A stretch of DNA of 64,000 nucleotides. It comes from Bacteroidia bacterium (lineage in GTDB: Bacteria > Bacteroidota > Bacteroidia > J057). The notes under the pieces were generated by a model, which worked only from the letters and a program-made list of their open reading frames with translations, had not been told where the DNA came from and ran no database searches. Shown here piece by piece: positions 52,355 through 62,284 of the stretch. A program made the translations under genes and the position numbers. The stretch lies in the NCBI GenBank assembly GCA_030430575.1, contig JAUIKF010000002.1, positions 1 through 64,000 on the forward strand. Reading direction: 5' to 3'. Position 1 is the first letter of the stretch, and every line of letters starts with the position of its first letter.

Positions 52355-55300
52355 ATGCAAGACAACTGGCAACTATACATCGATACAGGCGGCACCTTCA
52401 CAGACTGTATTGCTTATGATCCTTTAGGGAAATTGTTTCGGGCAAAAGTGTTGAGTAGCAGTAAGTTAAGGGGGCAAGTTGTCAAAACTAATTTACCCCA
52501 AAACACCCTTTACATCTCCCAAAATTGGGGCACACCAGCAAATATCTTTGAAGGGTATGCTATACATATTTTTGGCGTCGATCACCCGCCTATCCATGTA
52601 GTTTCCAGTGACATAAACGAAGGCATCCTTCGACTTTCTTCTCTCCCTAAGGAGGTGAACCTTGATGGAAAAACCTTCGAACTCCAGTCGGACGAAGAAG
52701 CGCCCATCCTCGCTGCGCGTATCCTTACCGCCACCCCTCGTCATCAGCCGCTCCCCCCCATTGCCATGCGTCTCGGCTCCACCAAAGGTACCAATGCGCT
52801 CCTAGAGCACAAAGGTGCGAAAGTGGCCCTTCTGATCACAAAAGGCTTCGGCGATTTGCTGCAAATTGGAACCCAGCAACGCCCAGATTTGTTCGCACTA
52901 GACATACAAAAACCGCAACCCCTCTATGATAGTGCTATCGAAATCCCCGAGCGACTGGATGCCCAAGGAACCGTTTTGCAGCCTTTAACTCCAGAAGCTA
53001 TAGCCACTATCGTCGAGCAAGTGCAAGCCAGTGATTGTGATGCGGTAGCGCTGGTCCTGATGCATGCCTATCGCAATCCGCTTCATGAGCAGCAAATTGC
53101 AGAAGCGTTACGGGCCGCAGGGATTCTTTACGTCTCAGCTTCGCATGAGATCGCGCCTGCTGTGCGGCTCTTGCCCAGAGCAGAAACCACAGTGATCAAT
53201 GCCTATTTGGCACAAGTCATAGAAACCTATTTATCCGCTGTAAAAAGCAAGCTAGAACAAGGAGAACTCAAAGTCATGACCAGCGCTGGCGGCTTGGTGG
53301 ATCATCGATACTTTTTGCCTAAAGACAGCCTGCTCAGTGGGCCTGCTGGTGGCGTGGTAGGGGCTGCTCATTGTGCACGACAAGCGGACTGCCATCAAAT
53401 CCTGACGCTGGATATGGGCGGAACCAGCACCGATGTCGCGCATTATGATCACGGCTATGACTATCGCTATGAATCAAAAGTGGGCGATGCTCACTTGCTC
53501 AGCCCTTCAATGGCCATCGAAACCGTGGCTGCGGGCGGTGGGTCTATCTGCCAATACGATGGCTATAAGCTCTTGGTGGGGCCCGAAAGTGCGGGTGCTC
53601 ATCCTGGGCCAGCTGCTTACGGCGCTGGAGGGCCGCTGTGCTTGACGGATGTCAATCTGCTCATGGGATACCTGGCCTCAGATGCGTTTGGGATTCCCCT
53701 CAACCAGGAGAAGGCAGAGGCTGCATTGCTGCCTTTGATGGAGGCAAGTGGATTAGAACGCGAAGCGCTGTTAGAAGGCCTGTTGGCCATAGCCAATGAG
53801 AAAATGGCAGAAGCCATCCGCCATATCTCCGTTCAGAAGGGGTATGACCCGAAAGCGTATGCCTTATTGGCATTTGGCGGAGCAGGTGGTCAACATGCGT
53901 GTAGTGTGGCGGAATTATTGGAGATCGACCATGTGATCATCCCTTTCGACGCAGGCTTGCTAAGTGCTGTGGGAATGGGAGCCGCCGTCATTGAGCGTTT
54001 TGCGGAACGACAAGTGCTCCAGCGGTTGGGTAGGGTGGAAAAGGAATTGGAAGGGTGGGTAAATGAATTGAGGAAGGAGGCAATAGACAAACTAAGCAAA
54101 GAAGGTTTTGGGCCTTCAGAAATCGAGATTCAGTCGATTCAACTCTTTTTGCGCTTGGAAGGCCAAGATCATCAATTAGCCATTGATTATTCTCCTGAAA
54201 TCTCTCCTTTAATAGCTTTCCGCCAAACGTATGAACAACTCTACGGCCATTGGATAGCGGGCAAAGAACTGGAACTTGCTTCCATCAAGGTCCAAGCTGT
54301 CAGCCTTTCCACCGAAACAGCCATTTCTCCGAATACTGCTTCTCCCAATTCCCCTTCCGCCTATAAGCATCAAGATGCATACGTTGAAGGAAGATGGTTG
54401 CCCATTCCCTTATATGACTGGGAGAAGCTCGAGCCAGGCGCTACCCTCCAGGGCCCTGCCTTGGTCTTGAATCAGACAAGCACGCTGCTCGTCAAGCCCC
54501 ATTGGACTTTTTATCTTGATGAGGCGAATAATGCCCACTTGAATCTTGAACAAATTTCCCTGAATCAGGCCATTACCCAAACCCACCAAACCCCTATCCA
54601 GCTAGAACTCTTCACCAACCGCTTTCGCGCGATCGTTGAAGAAATGGGGGCTTTGCTGGAGCGGACAGCCTTCTCCGTCAATGTGAAGGAGCGCCTGGAC
54701 TTCTCCTGTGCGATGCTCGATGCAAACGCGGAATTGGTGGTGAATGCGCCCCATATCCCTGTCCACCTGGGCAGTTTGGGCCTTTGCGTACGCAAGGTGC
54801 TTGAAGTGCTGCCATTGGCACCAGGTGACGTAGCCATCACCAATCATCCAGGGTTTGGCGGCTCCCATTTGCCCGATATTACGCTTATCCAAGGCGTTTT
54901 TGACAAAAATAATCACCTCGTAGGTTATGTCGCCAACCGTGCCCATCACGCCGAACTCGGTGGCAAACGCCCTGGTTCCATGCCTCCCGACGCGAAAAGC
55001 TTGGCGGAAGAGGGCGTCGTCATTCCTCCTATGTACCTTGTTCGAGACGGCCAACCTCAGTGGGAGACGATTGAGGATTTGTTGACAAATGACCGACACC
55101 CTACCCGTGCCCTCACGGAAAACATCGCCGACCTGAATGGAGGTCTTGCTTCCTTACAAGTCGGTGTGCAATCATTAAAAAAGCTATGTGAGGTCCATGG
55201 GTCGGACAGAGTAAGTCATTATCTCAAAGCACTCAAGCAGTATGCCGCTAGTCGAATGCAAACGGCTATTTTAGGGCTCAAAGATGGGATGTATGAGGCA

Positions 55301-56119
55301 GAAGAGTTTTTGGATGATGGGGCTTGTATCCGTGTAGCGATTGCGATACAAGGTGCCCAAGCCCACCTCGATTTCACTGGGACCAGTCCCGTTCATCCAG
55401 GAAACCTAAACGCCAATCCTGCGATTGTCAATAGCGCTATTCTCTACGTCCTGCGCCTGCTACTGGCAGAAGACTTGCCCCTCAATGAGGGACTTATGGA
55501 GACCGTGGAACTGACCTTGCCATTGAGTATGCTTAATCCCCTTTTCCCAAAAGACCCCACCAATTGCCCTGCAGTAGTGGGAGGCAATACAGAGACTAGT
55601 CAGCGGCTGGTAGATACCTTGCTGAAAGCGCTTGGCGTAAGTGCGTGCAGCCAAGGCACGATGAATAATTTGCTTTTTGGAAACGAAACCTTTGGCTATT
55701 ACGAGACCATAGGTGGCGGCACAGGCGCTGGGCCAGGCTTCCACGGCGCTCACGCCGTGCATCAGCACATGACCAATACGCGCATCACCGATCCCGAAAT
55801 TCTAGAGCTTCGCTATCCTGTAAGGCTGGAGCGGTTTGCGATTCGAAGGGGCTCTGGGGGGATGGGCAAATGGAATGGAGGGGATGGCATCATCCGTGAA
55901 TTGCGGTTCCTGGAACCCGTTTCCCTGACGGTCCTCACGCAGCATCGCGAAGTGGCTCCCTATGGACTGGAAGGAGGAGGTCCTGGCAAAAAAGGCCGCC
56001 AGTCCATCCTCAAGGCTGATGGGTATGAAATAGCCTTAAAAGGAATAGACGAGGCGGAATTGGCTGTTGGCGATATGATTGTGATGGAGACGCCAGGCGG
56101 CGGTGGGTGGGGATCGTAA
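52355..56119 (+). CDS. 5-oxoprolinase/hydantoinase, fused HyuA-HyuB
   Basis: From ATG 52355 the product is 1254 residues; a TTG at 52349 precedes it by two codons. The N-terminal half (about 4-690) is the HyuA-type ATP-using part: [45 protein letters not shown]. The C-terminal half (about 720-1250) is the HyuB domain: [35 protein letters not shown] and ETPGGGGWG at the end. Single-chain fusions resemble eukaryotic 5-oxoprolinase, which hydrolyses 5-oxoproline to glutamate with ATP; hydantoin substrates are the alternative. The stop codon lies inside a 53-bp palindrome. Confidence 0.92.
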   Translation: MQDNWQLYIDTGGTFTDCIAYDPLGKLFRAKVLSSSKLRGQVVKTNLPQNTLYISQNWGTPANIFEGYAIHIFGVDHPPIHVVSSDINEGILRLSSLPKEVNLDGKTFELQSDEEAPILAARILTATPRHQPLPPIAMRLGSTKGTNALLEHKGAKVALLITKGFGDLLQIGTQQRPDLFALDIQKPQPLYDSAIEIPERLDAQGTVLQPLTPEAIATIVEQVQASDCDAVALVLMHAYRNPLHEQQIAEALRAAGILYVSASHEIAPAVRLLPRAETTVINAYLAQVIETYLSAVKSKLEQGELKVMTSAGGLVDHRYFLPKDSLLSGPAGGVVGAAHCARQADCHQILTLDMGGTSTDVAHYDHGYDYRYESKVGDAHLLSPSMAIETVAAGGGSICQYDGYKLLVGPESAGAHPGPAAYGAGGPLCLTDVNLLMGYLASDAFGIPLNQEKAEAALLPLMEASGLEREALLEGLLAIANEKMAEAIRHISVQKGYDPKAYALLAFGGAGGQHACSVAELLEIDHVIIPFDAGLLSAVGMGAAVIERFAERQVLQRLGRVEKELEGWVNELRKEAIDKLSKEGFGPSEIEIQSIQLFLRLEGQDHQLAIDYSPEISPLIAFRQTYEQLYGHWIAGKELELASIKVQAVSLSTETAISPNTASPNSPSAYKHQDAYVEGRWLPIPLYDWEKLEPGATLQGPALVLNQTSTLLVKPHWTFYLDEANNAHLNLEQISLNQAITQTHQTPIQLELFTNRFRAIVEEMGALLERTAFSVNVKERLDFSCAMLDANAELVVNAPHIPVHLGSLGLCVRKVLEVLPLAPGDVAITNHPGFGGSHLPDITLIQGVFDKNNHLVGYVANRAHHAELGGKRPGSMPPDAKSLAEEGVVIPPMYLVRDGQPQWETIEDLLTNDRHPTRALTENIADLNGGLASLQVGVQSLKKLCEVHGSDRVSHYLKALKQYAASRMQTAILGLKDGMYEAEEFLDDGACIRVAIAIQGAQAHLDFTGTSPVHPGNLNANPAIVNSAILYVLRLLLAEDLPLNEGLMETVELTLPLSMLNPLFPKDPTNCPAVVGGNTETSQRLVDTLLKALGVSACSQGTMNNLLFGNETFGYYETIGGGTGAGPGFHGAHAVHQHMTNTRITDPEILELRYPVRLERFAIRRGSGGMGKWNGGDGIIRELRFLEPVSLTVLTQHREVAPYGLEGGGPGKKGRQSILKADGYEIALKGIDEAELAVGDMIVMETPGGGGWGS

Positions 56120-56164
56120 ACGCGTAGAGACGGAGGATTCCTCCGTCTCTACGCGTTTACGATC
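56112..56164. repeat. 53-bp near-perfect palindrome overlapping the oxoprolinase stop
   Basis: Two exact 26-base arms (GATCGTAAACGCGTAGAGAC then GGAGGA, and the inverse) flank a single T at 56138. It lies between convergent genes and includes the TAA 56117-56119. It may work as a two-way terminator, but has no U tract. GTAGAGACG-type palindromes are recalled as REP-like repeats in other phyla such as cyanobacteria. Confidence 0.9.
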
Positions 56165-56169
56165 GTATT

Positions 56170-57771
56170 TTATCGTTTCACGATTTTCTTCACGACAACC
56201 TGGTTGTCGATATGGAGGCGCAGCATATACATGCCTGCACTAAGGGCAGAGAGATCAAGGGCCTGACGGCCTACGCCAGGGTGTGCACCTTTTCCTAAAT
56301 CCCGCCCTTGCATATCCATCAACTGCCATGTGACAGAAGGACTAAGAGCGCGGCTGTATTCCACAAAGAGGGCATCAGTAGTAGGATTGGGCGAAATGCT
56401 TACTTCTGCATCTAGCAATTCTCGCTCGACCGAGGTCGTCATGGTGCTATTGCACTGGTAGCCTTGGGCGTTGTAAAAACGCTGGATGGAATCCACATGT
56501 TGAGTCATATTGGCTACACTGCCAATTTCATCCATAAAATATCCCCGTGCATATACATAGGCCAAGTCCAGACAGATCTTTTCTCCAGCGTCCAAAGTGA
56601 TAGAACTCGTTGATCCCATCCCACGCCTATCAGAAGGCGGTCGAGCCGAATTCTTTTCTGTCCAGCCCGTTCCATTTACTGGGTCTCCAGGCAATAAATA
56701 TGATGTCGGGTTGCCATTTCCATGTCCGGTGCCTGAGCCTCCATTATTATAGTTATCTACCCATGGGGACCCATCCGGCCAATATCCTGTCAAATAGCCA
56801 TAATAGGCTGAAGGCGAAGTAGGATTTCCCATCGAGTCAAGAGTATTGTTATAAGTGGCAAAGTGGGTCATGGGCTGATTGAGGAAAGTAATGGCTTGTG
56901 CAGGCGGGTTGGCACCGTAGCCAAACATACCATCATCATAACTATCCCCATTATACCCATAGAAAGTATTTCTGTTTGTATCACATCCTACATAATCATC
57001 TCGAAAAAAACCGAGATCAAAATCCACCCAGTTTCCGATAGAGAAATCATTGATCCGGCTGCCAGAACGATTAAAAATGGTATAATTAAAGAAAATGGTG
57101 TGGTGTATAATAGAGTCTTGTGGTCGATCATAGGCATAGGCCATGCCATGGACTTCTACGCCTAGCGGCTCGCCGCCTGTCTCAGTGTGTATGGTACGGG
57201 TATCATTGTAGATGAAAAAAACGGCCATATCGCCGCGAATATGGGGATAGTCGCCAAGGGCGGGTTCATAAGTTCCATTTCCGTTGGCATCGTGGAAGAG
57301 GGCGAGCTGCGCAGCTTCGCCGTTGGCGACATCGCCATGGGCAGGCCAATCAGCGATGACAGGAGGTACGGTATACCCTGGATTATTCCAGTTGAGGATA
57401 TGGTCATCGATTTGGGTTTTGGTGATCTTCCAAACGCGTTTGTAGCGGGCATCATATGCCATGGAGTAGCTGTTGGCTATGGGACCAGCCCAGGTGTCAT
57501 TGCCAGACTGGCGATAGGTATTGGCGGCTAGGCGAAGACTCCCTGACTGGTCGATGCCCCCCATCCACAGATTGGCGGCAAACAGGGTATGACTTCCTGA
57601 ACCTTTAGGTACTTCAAATTGGTTATTGCCAATCAAGTCCCAAAATAAGTCGCCCGAAGGGTGGATCATGGCGTCTATGCCATTTATATCCAAATTGGCT
57701 GGCGTCTGGCCATGCACGATGAGTACTATACTCATAGAGGCAAGCCATAGGGTAAATAGTTTTCTAAGCAT
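56170..57771 (-). CDS. Secreted T9SS-sorted protein of unknown function
   Basis: The 533-residue product has a signal peptide (about 21, ends VHGQ), a region common in Bacteroidota exported proteins (DLFWD, LWMGGIDQSGSLRLAANTYR, then SGNDTWAGP), and a C-terminal type A sorting domain (VSISPNPTTDALFVEY, DMQGRDLG, GMYMLRL, ending VVKKIVKR). I know no function for the central domain, which has many Asp and aromatic residues. It converges on the oxoprolinase gene. Confidence 0.85.
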   Translation of the reverse strand: MLRKLFTLWLASMSIVLIVHGQTPANLDINGIDAMIHPSGDLFWDLIGNNQFEVPKGSGSHTLFAANLWMGGIDQSGSLRLAANTYRQSGNDTWAGPIANSYSMAYDARYKRVWKITKTQIDDHILNWNNPGYTVPPVIADWPAHGDVANGEAAQLALFHDANGNGTYEPALGDYPHIRGDMAVFFIYNDTRTIHTETGGEPLGVEVHGMAYAYDRPQDSIIHHTIFFNYTIFNRSGSRINDFSIGNWVDFDLGFFRDDYVGCDTNRNTFYGYNGDSYDDGMFGYGANPPAQAITFLNQPMTHFATYNNTLDSMGNPTSPSAYYGYLTGYWPDGSPWVDNYNNGGSGTGHGNGNPTSYLLPGDPVNGTGWTEKNSARPPSDRRGMGSTSSITLDAGEKICLDLAYVYARGYFMDEIGSVANMTQHVDSIQRFYNAQGYQCNSTMTTSVERELLDAEVSISPNPTTDALFVEYSRALSPSVTWQLMDMQGRDLGKGAHPGVGRQALDLSALSAGMYMLRLHIDNQVVVKKIVKR

Positions 57772-57894
57772 TATTCTTTGGATTTTGAGGGTGAAAAAAT
57801 AATTGTACCCTCAAAGTATATCCTATGAATGGGAATGTCATTGTCTTTTGAATGGGTGGATTACGCTGAAAGTGAAATGTTGAATAGAAAAAAA

Positions 57895-57945
57895 GGGGAT
57901 AAAAGAAGAAAGCCCCCAAAGGTTTTCTTCAACCTTTGGGGGCTA
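57895..57945 (-). terminator. Strong terminator after the cyclic-nucleotide-binding gene
   Basis: A 14-bp stem (AGCCCCCAAAGGTT 57912-57925, AACCTTTGGGGGCT 57932-57945) is followed on the minus strand by TTCTTCTTTT. It ends transcription of the gene 58073-59464. The other bases between 57772 and 58072 hold no visible gene. Confidence 0.85.
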
Positions 57946-58072
57946 TAGCAATCAAATACTGCCTACCCATTTATGTGAGTCAATAAATAAAGACCAGGTT
58001 ATTGCTTATTACCCTTAAGAAATGGTCCTGACAAAAACGAAAATGAATTACTTACTTCCCAATCAATAATTT

Positions 58073-59464
58073 CTAAATAAGCGTCAATTTCCGATCTACT
58101 TCAAGGGCCATGGCCTCCTGACTCAGTTCCAATTTGAGTTTTTTCACCAGACTCACAACTTCATCCAGGTGGGTATTCATGTCTTGTTGGCTCATGTAGG
58201 ATTCGACGATAAACACTTTTTCCCCTACCAAGCCGACATCTTCACTGTTCCACACCCCACTCGCTTCGCGACAAGTCGCTCCGCCAAAGCGCTCCGCCAT
58301 GAAATTGAGGACTTCGTCCACATAAGTACTGGTGTCTATGGACTGGTCCACATCAGTGGTCGTAGGAATAAATACCCCAATGTTATGTGTGCGTTCAAGG
58401 CGATCAATACATGTATCGATCACATCCAAGATCGGATCTGGGATAGCGAGTTTTTTCTTTTTGGGTAATGAATAAGCGGGAAAATCATCCATATAGGGCA
58501 GCTCAAAGTCCGTTGGAGGTGGAGTGATCTTTAGGTCTTGATATTCAGGCTTGGCACGATTGAGCATTGTGAAGACACTGGTTTCTCCTGGCCGCAAGCG
58601 CTTGCGCAACTGTGCATTGATGGCATCAATTTTTTCGCGGGCATCCTCTAGCGGAGATATCAGCAGCAGGACTTGGTCCACATGTTCTAGCATCAAGCTG
58701 CTAGACTCGTCTAGGTGGTCAGGCAGGCTGATGACGATATTTTCGTATGTGTTTTGCAGTTTATCCATCATCAACGTGGTACGGGTGGTCCCAGGCAGGT
58801 AATTGTCCTCGTTGGGGAGCATAATGTCAAATCCACTGGGGTGATGGAACGTGCCCCCTCCTTTTGGGCTACGAATATTTTTGGTGACTTCCTCATCCGT
58901 CCGAAACTCTACATAAACCGTGGGGCGTTGATTTTTGGCAGCGAGTTCTTGGGCGATGAGGCTGGCGATACCCGTCCCGCCAGTGTCTTCGTGAAGATTG
59001 AACAGTAGGATCACCTGAATCTTTTTTTCATCCTTGGCCAATCTACGATTGGATTCTACCAGATATCGCCCCAAGATGCGTGACAACTCGATGGCCACTT
59101 GGGAATATCGATTGAGCATATAAAGAAAGTCATCCCGCTGGATGACCAGAAGGTCTACTTCACTGAGCGCTACGACGCTAGCCGAACGGGGTTGATTTTC
59201 CAAAATCCCGACTTCTCCAAACGTATTGCCAGGCATAAGGTAGGCAAGCAGGTTCTCTGCTTCATAACTGACACGCTTGACTGCTACGATGCCATTGGTG
59301 ATGACAAAGAGGCTGTTGCTGGGCTGACCTTGCCAAACAATGATTTCTTCTGGAAAATACTGACGCACCTTTACCTTATTGGCTACTTTGCCAAGTTGGG
59401 TTTTGTTCAGACTTTGAAACAAGGGACTTTTGAGAAGGGTGTCGACTATCTTTTTCTTGTCCAT
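58073..59464 (-). CDS. Cyclic-nucleotide-binding protein fused to a degenerate ParA/MinD-like domain
   Basis: The 463-residue product has a cNMP-binding domain (about 8-135) with the phosphate-binding cassette F82-G-E84 ... R93-S-A: Glu84 and Arg93 are the residues that hold cyclic nucleotide. Residues about 148-300 look like a ParA/MinD/CpaE-type P-loop fold (VILLFNL, TGGTGIASLIAQELA, VYVEF, VISLPDHLDESSSLMLEHVD), but the P-loop Lys is absent. A C-terminal domain (about 355-463) with RFGGATCREASGVW and a final charged helix is not assigned. There is no HTH, so this is not a Crp-type regulator. Divergent from the adenylate cyclase gene. Confidence 0.75.
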   Translation of the reverse strand: MDKKKIVDTLLKSPLFQSLNKTQLGKVANKVKVRQYFPEEIIVWQGQPSNSLFVITNGIVAVKRVSYEAENLLAYLMPGNTFGEVGILENQPRSASVVALSEVDLLVIQRDDFLYMLNRYSQVAIELSRILGRYLVESNRRLAKDEKKIQVILLFNLHEDTGGTGIASLIAQELAAKNQRPTVYVEFRTDEEVTKNIRSPKGGGTFHHPSGFDIMLPNEDNYLPGTTRTTLMMDKLQNTYENIVISLPDHLDESSSLMLEHVDQVLLLISPLEDAREKIDAINAQLRKRLRPGETSVFTMLNRAKPEYQDLKITPPPTDFELPYMDDFPAYSLPKKKKLAIPDPILDVIDTCIDRLERTHNIGVFIPTTTDVDQSIDTSTYVDEVLNFMAERFGGATCREASGVWNSEDVGLVGEKVFIVESYMSQQDMNTHLDEVVSLVKKLKLELSQEAMALEVDRKLTLI

Positions 59465-59675
59465 TATATAGAGAGGCTATTTCGCAACTTGAATATAGTA
59501 CAAATTTGTTTCTTCTTAGGCATTTCTTTTGCAACTTAGAGGTTTAAGGCGTCGCGAATTTATCAAATGATAGATTGGTCGGTCATAAATTACTGATAAT
59601 CAAATAGTAATGATCTATTTTGTTTATTAATGATTCTTCGAGAATTATTAGCATATTTTTTATTTTCCCTTTCTT
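59465..59675. promoter_or_regulatory. Divergent promoter region between cNMP-binding gene and adenylate cyclase
   Basis: This 211-base AT-rich gap must carry both promoters. TATTTTG and TATTTTTTATTTT-like tracts resemble weak -7 boxes but none fits TAnnTTTG exactly, and no TGTGA-n6-TCACA Crp-type site is visible. No gene is seen. Confidence 0.4.
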
Positions 59676-61397
59676 ATGAATTTTAAGGTAACACTTACTT
59701 GCCTAGCCCTTTGTTGTTTATTTTTTCCACTCAATCTTCTTTCTCAAAGTGCAAAACAGAAGATTGCACAAGTTCAGAGGGAAGTCAGCAATGCTCCAGA
59801 CAATGAGGCCAAAATTGAGCTGCTGGTCCGTGCTTCCTATGAACTTCGCGGGATTGCTCCCCAAACGGCATTGAAGTACTCTAAGGCGGCTGTTCGCCTT
59901 GCCAAGCAGTTCAAAGAGCGTCAGGGGCAAGCTTACGCAAGCTTGGGAGCACGCTATATCAACCAAGGAAATTATAAAGACGCCATTGGCGCCTACAAAA
60001 GAGCCTTGCCCTTTAATAAAGGGGAAGCCAATGTGAAGAGTCGGCTGGTGAATTACAAGTCACTAGGGCACTCTTATGATCAAATAAAGGATTACCCCAA
60101 TGCGCTCAGCAATTATAAGGAAGAACTTGCTATCCAAAAAAAGCTTAATGACGAGGCTGAAATAGCCGTTGCACACAATAAAATAGGTCAGATTTATTTC
60201 AAGCAAAAAAACTATAAGGAAGCGCTCAAGTCTTTCGAAGCCGCATTGGTGCTCGCCAAAAAACTCAAAAACCAAGACGACGTCAATCACCTTGAAAACA
60301 ATATTTCCCTTGTAAAAGAGCTTATCAGAAATGCGGGCAAGCCCTCGGCTCGTGCTGTGCCTTCCAATCTTCAAACGCTAAAAATGGAGGCCCAGGAATT
60401 TCAAGAAAAATATGAAATAACCCTTGATAGCTTGGTTGAGGCAAGGCAAATGGTCCAGCGTGCTGTAGATGAGCTTCAAGTCAAAGAAAGTGAGCTAAAG
60501 CAAAAAGAGGATTCCCTCAAAGAAAAAGAAGACATTATCCTTACCCTGGAACAGGCAAGGGCTGTATTGGCTGAGGAAAAGGCATTGCAAGAACGCTATA
60601 ATCAGCTTATCGTTTTGGGAGGCAGTGCTGCCCTGCTAGTCATGGTAGTGATTGCCCTATTGATATACAGTCAATATCGAAGCAAAAAGCGCTCAAACAA
60701 GGCCCTAGAAGCAGAGAAGCGTAAATCGGATGATTTGCTCCTCAATATTTTGCCTGACAAAGTAGCAAAAGAACTCAAGGATAAGGGCAAGGTCCAGCCA
60801 GCCGTTTTTTCTAATGTGACGATGCTGTTTACTGACTTCAAGGGATTTACCAAAATCGCTGCACAGTTGCCGCCAGAAATACTGATCAAAGAATTAGAAT
60901 ACTGCTTTGAAGCATTTGACGAAATATGCGACAGGCACAACCTAGAAAAGATCAAGACGATAGGCGATGCCTACATGGCTGCTGGCGGAATCCCCGACAA
61001 AAATAGCACCCATGCACGTGATGCTGTGAGCGCAGCCTTAGAGATGCAAGCCTTTATGTGGAAGTGGAAAAAAGAAAAAGAAGCGAAAGGAAATCCTTTT
61101 TGGGAACTTCGAGTAGGAGTGCATACGGGGTCCGTGATTGCTGGGGTAATTGGTAAATATGACATAGAAGAAGTCGCCGCTAGCCGCAAGCGCAATAAGA
61201 AATTCACTTTTGACATATGGGGAGATGATGTAAACATCGCTAGCCGCATGGAATCTTCTGGTGAAGAGTGGAAAGTGAATATTTCTCAGGCGACCTACAA
61301 CCGCGTGAAGAAGGACTTTGTGTGCCTACATCGTGGAAAAATAGCCATCAAACACAAAGGGCCTGTTGACATGTATTTTGTCGAAAGTCAATTATGA
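59676..61397 (+). CDS. TPR-sensor class III adenylate cyclase, membrane-anchored
   Basis: The 573-residue product has a signal peptide or membrane anchor (about 1-23, LLSQ), TPR-like repeats (about 30-215) probably in the periplasm, a coiled coil (about 230-310), a membrane helix (about 313-333), and a cytoplasmic class III cyclase domain (about 350-573). Catalytic residues are visible: metal Asp387 and Asp431, adenine-selecting Lys427 and Asp513, and transition-state Asn520 and Arg524. This set predicts ATP to cAMP rather than cGMP. Between GVIGKY and KFTFDIWG an insertion of about 15 residues is seen. It pairs by position with the cyclic-nucleotide-binding gene. Confidence 0.92.
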   Translation: MNFKVTLTCLALCCLFFPLNLLSQSAKQKIAQVQREVSNAPDNEAKIELLVRASYELRGIAPQTALKYSKAAVRLAKQFKERQGQAYASLGARYINQGNYKDAIGAYKRALPFNKGEANVKSRLVNYKSLGHSYDQIKDYPNALSNYKEELAIQKKLNDEAEIAVAHNKIGQIYFKQKNYKEALKSFEAALVLAKKLKNQDDVNHLENNISLVKELIRNAGKPSARAVPSNLQTLKMEAQEFQEKYEITLDSLVEARQMVQRAVDELQVKESELKQKEDSLKEKEDIILTLEQARAVLAEEKALQERYNQLIVLGGSAALLVMVVIALLIYSQYRSKKRSNKALEAEKRKSDDLLLNILPDKVAKELKDKGKVQPAVFSNVTMLFTDFKGFTKIAAQLPPEILIKELEYCFEAFDEICDRHNLEKIKTIGDAYMAAGGIPDKNSTHARDAVSAALEMQAFMWKWKKEKEAKGNPFWELRVGVHTGSVIAGVIGKYDIEEVAASRKRNKKFTFDIWGDDVNIASRMESSGEEWKVNISQATYNRVKKDFVCLHRGKIAIKHKGPVDMYFVESQL

Positions 61398-61457
61398 TAA
61401 AAGTCATTTCTGCGGAATTCTCTTCGTGCTAAATTGGAACCCAAACAGCATCCAATT

Positions 61458-62186
61458 ATGAGCTTTATCCACCATACAAATACCCCCAGGGAAGTTGTCA
61501 TTCACAATCCCATGCTTTCCATTGTTTTTGAGCGATTTGGCATGGTCAGTACGACAAATGATGTTCCGTTAAGGCGTATTGACAAGCGCCAGTGTCCAGA
61601 CGTGAATTTCCTTGTGGAGGTGCTACGCGCATTTGATCAGCCTGATGGTTTTGACCCTAGTCGATTTCACAATTTTTCCACGTATATCATTCTCGATTAC
61701 CTGTATAGGACTCACCGCTATTATGTGGATAAACGCCTGCTGGAAATAGAGCGCTCCATCGATTCTTTGACCTTGGCGTATGGCCAAGATCATCCCCTGC
61801 TGACCCTCCTCAATAATTTTTTCTCTGCATATAGCAAGCAGATGGTGAAGCATATCAAATTGGAAGAAGATACCCTGTTTCCCTATGTCCTTCATTTGGT
61901 GGAGTTGGTCGAGACGCCAGGGATGGAAAGAGCTGACAGCGTTTTTGGAAATTATCAACTGGCAGCCTTTGCAGGCCAGCACGAAGCAGATGAACTGGAC
62001 ACCCAGCTAGGGAATCTCCGACAACTCATCCATGATCAGTACCCAGAGCTTACAGGGACTTTCCCATTTATGATTCTTTCTTCCCAGCTCGACGCCTTTG
62101 AGCGCGACCTCTATATCCACGAGTGTATCGAGGAAGAGGTGCTTATGCCGAGGGCGAAGGAGTTGGAGCGGCAGGCATTTGGGTGA
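61458..62186 (+). CDS. Hemerythrin-domain / RIC-like di-iron protein
   Basis: From ATG 61458 the product is 242 residues; the frame reaches a TTG at 61434 but the eight extra residues are not needed. His86, His132-x3-Glu136, His175 and His221-x3-Glu225 fall in four predicted helices, matching the ligands of hemerythrin/RIC (YtfE/ScdA)-type di-iron proteins. RIC proteins repair iron-sulfur clusters after nitrosative stress; others sense oxygen. The typical N-terminal ScdA domain is absent. It follows the cyclase gene by 60 bases and may share its transcript. Confidence 0.8.
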   Translation: MSFIHHTNTPREVVIHNPMLSIVFERFGMVSTTNDVPLRRIDKRQCPDVNFLVEVLRAFDQPDGFDPSRFHNFSTYIILDYLYRTHRYYVDKRLLEIERSIDSLTLAYGQDHPLLTLLNNFFSAYSKQMVKHIKLEEDTLFPYVLHLVELVETPGMERADSVFGNYQLAAFAGQHEADELDTQLGNLRQLIHDQYPELTGTFPFMILSSQLDAFERDLYIHECIEEEVLMPRAKELERQAFG

Positions 62187-62219
62187 AGCATCAATAATGG
62201 TAGAAGTATAAAAACAATA

Positions 62220-62263
62220 GGAAGAATCCCGAATCCTCATTGCTGAAGATTCGGGATTCTTCC
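62220..62263. terminator. Bidirectional terminator hairpin
   Basis: A 16-bp perfect stem (GGAAGAATCCCGAATC 62220-62235, inverse 62248-62263) lies between the convergent hemerythrin and PNGase F-like genes. On the minus strand it is followed by CTATTGTTTTTA. Confidence 0.75.
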
Positions 62264-62284
62264 ATTTACCCTAAAAGTAATAGG

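Noticed and set aside
52204-52419. Plus-strand frame of 71 codons in the divergent gap
   Set aside because: It runs through the dispersed TGTCCTGAGC repeat and gives the CPELVEG-type peptide that this repeat always yields; it overlaps the oxoprolinase start in another frame.
58073-59464. Crp/Fnr-type transcription factor
   Set aside because: No helix-turn-helix follows the cNMP domain; the chain continues into a P-loop-like fold.
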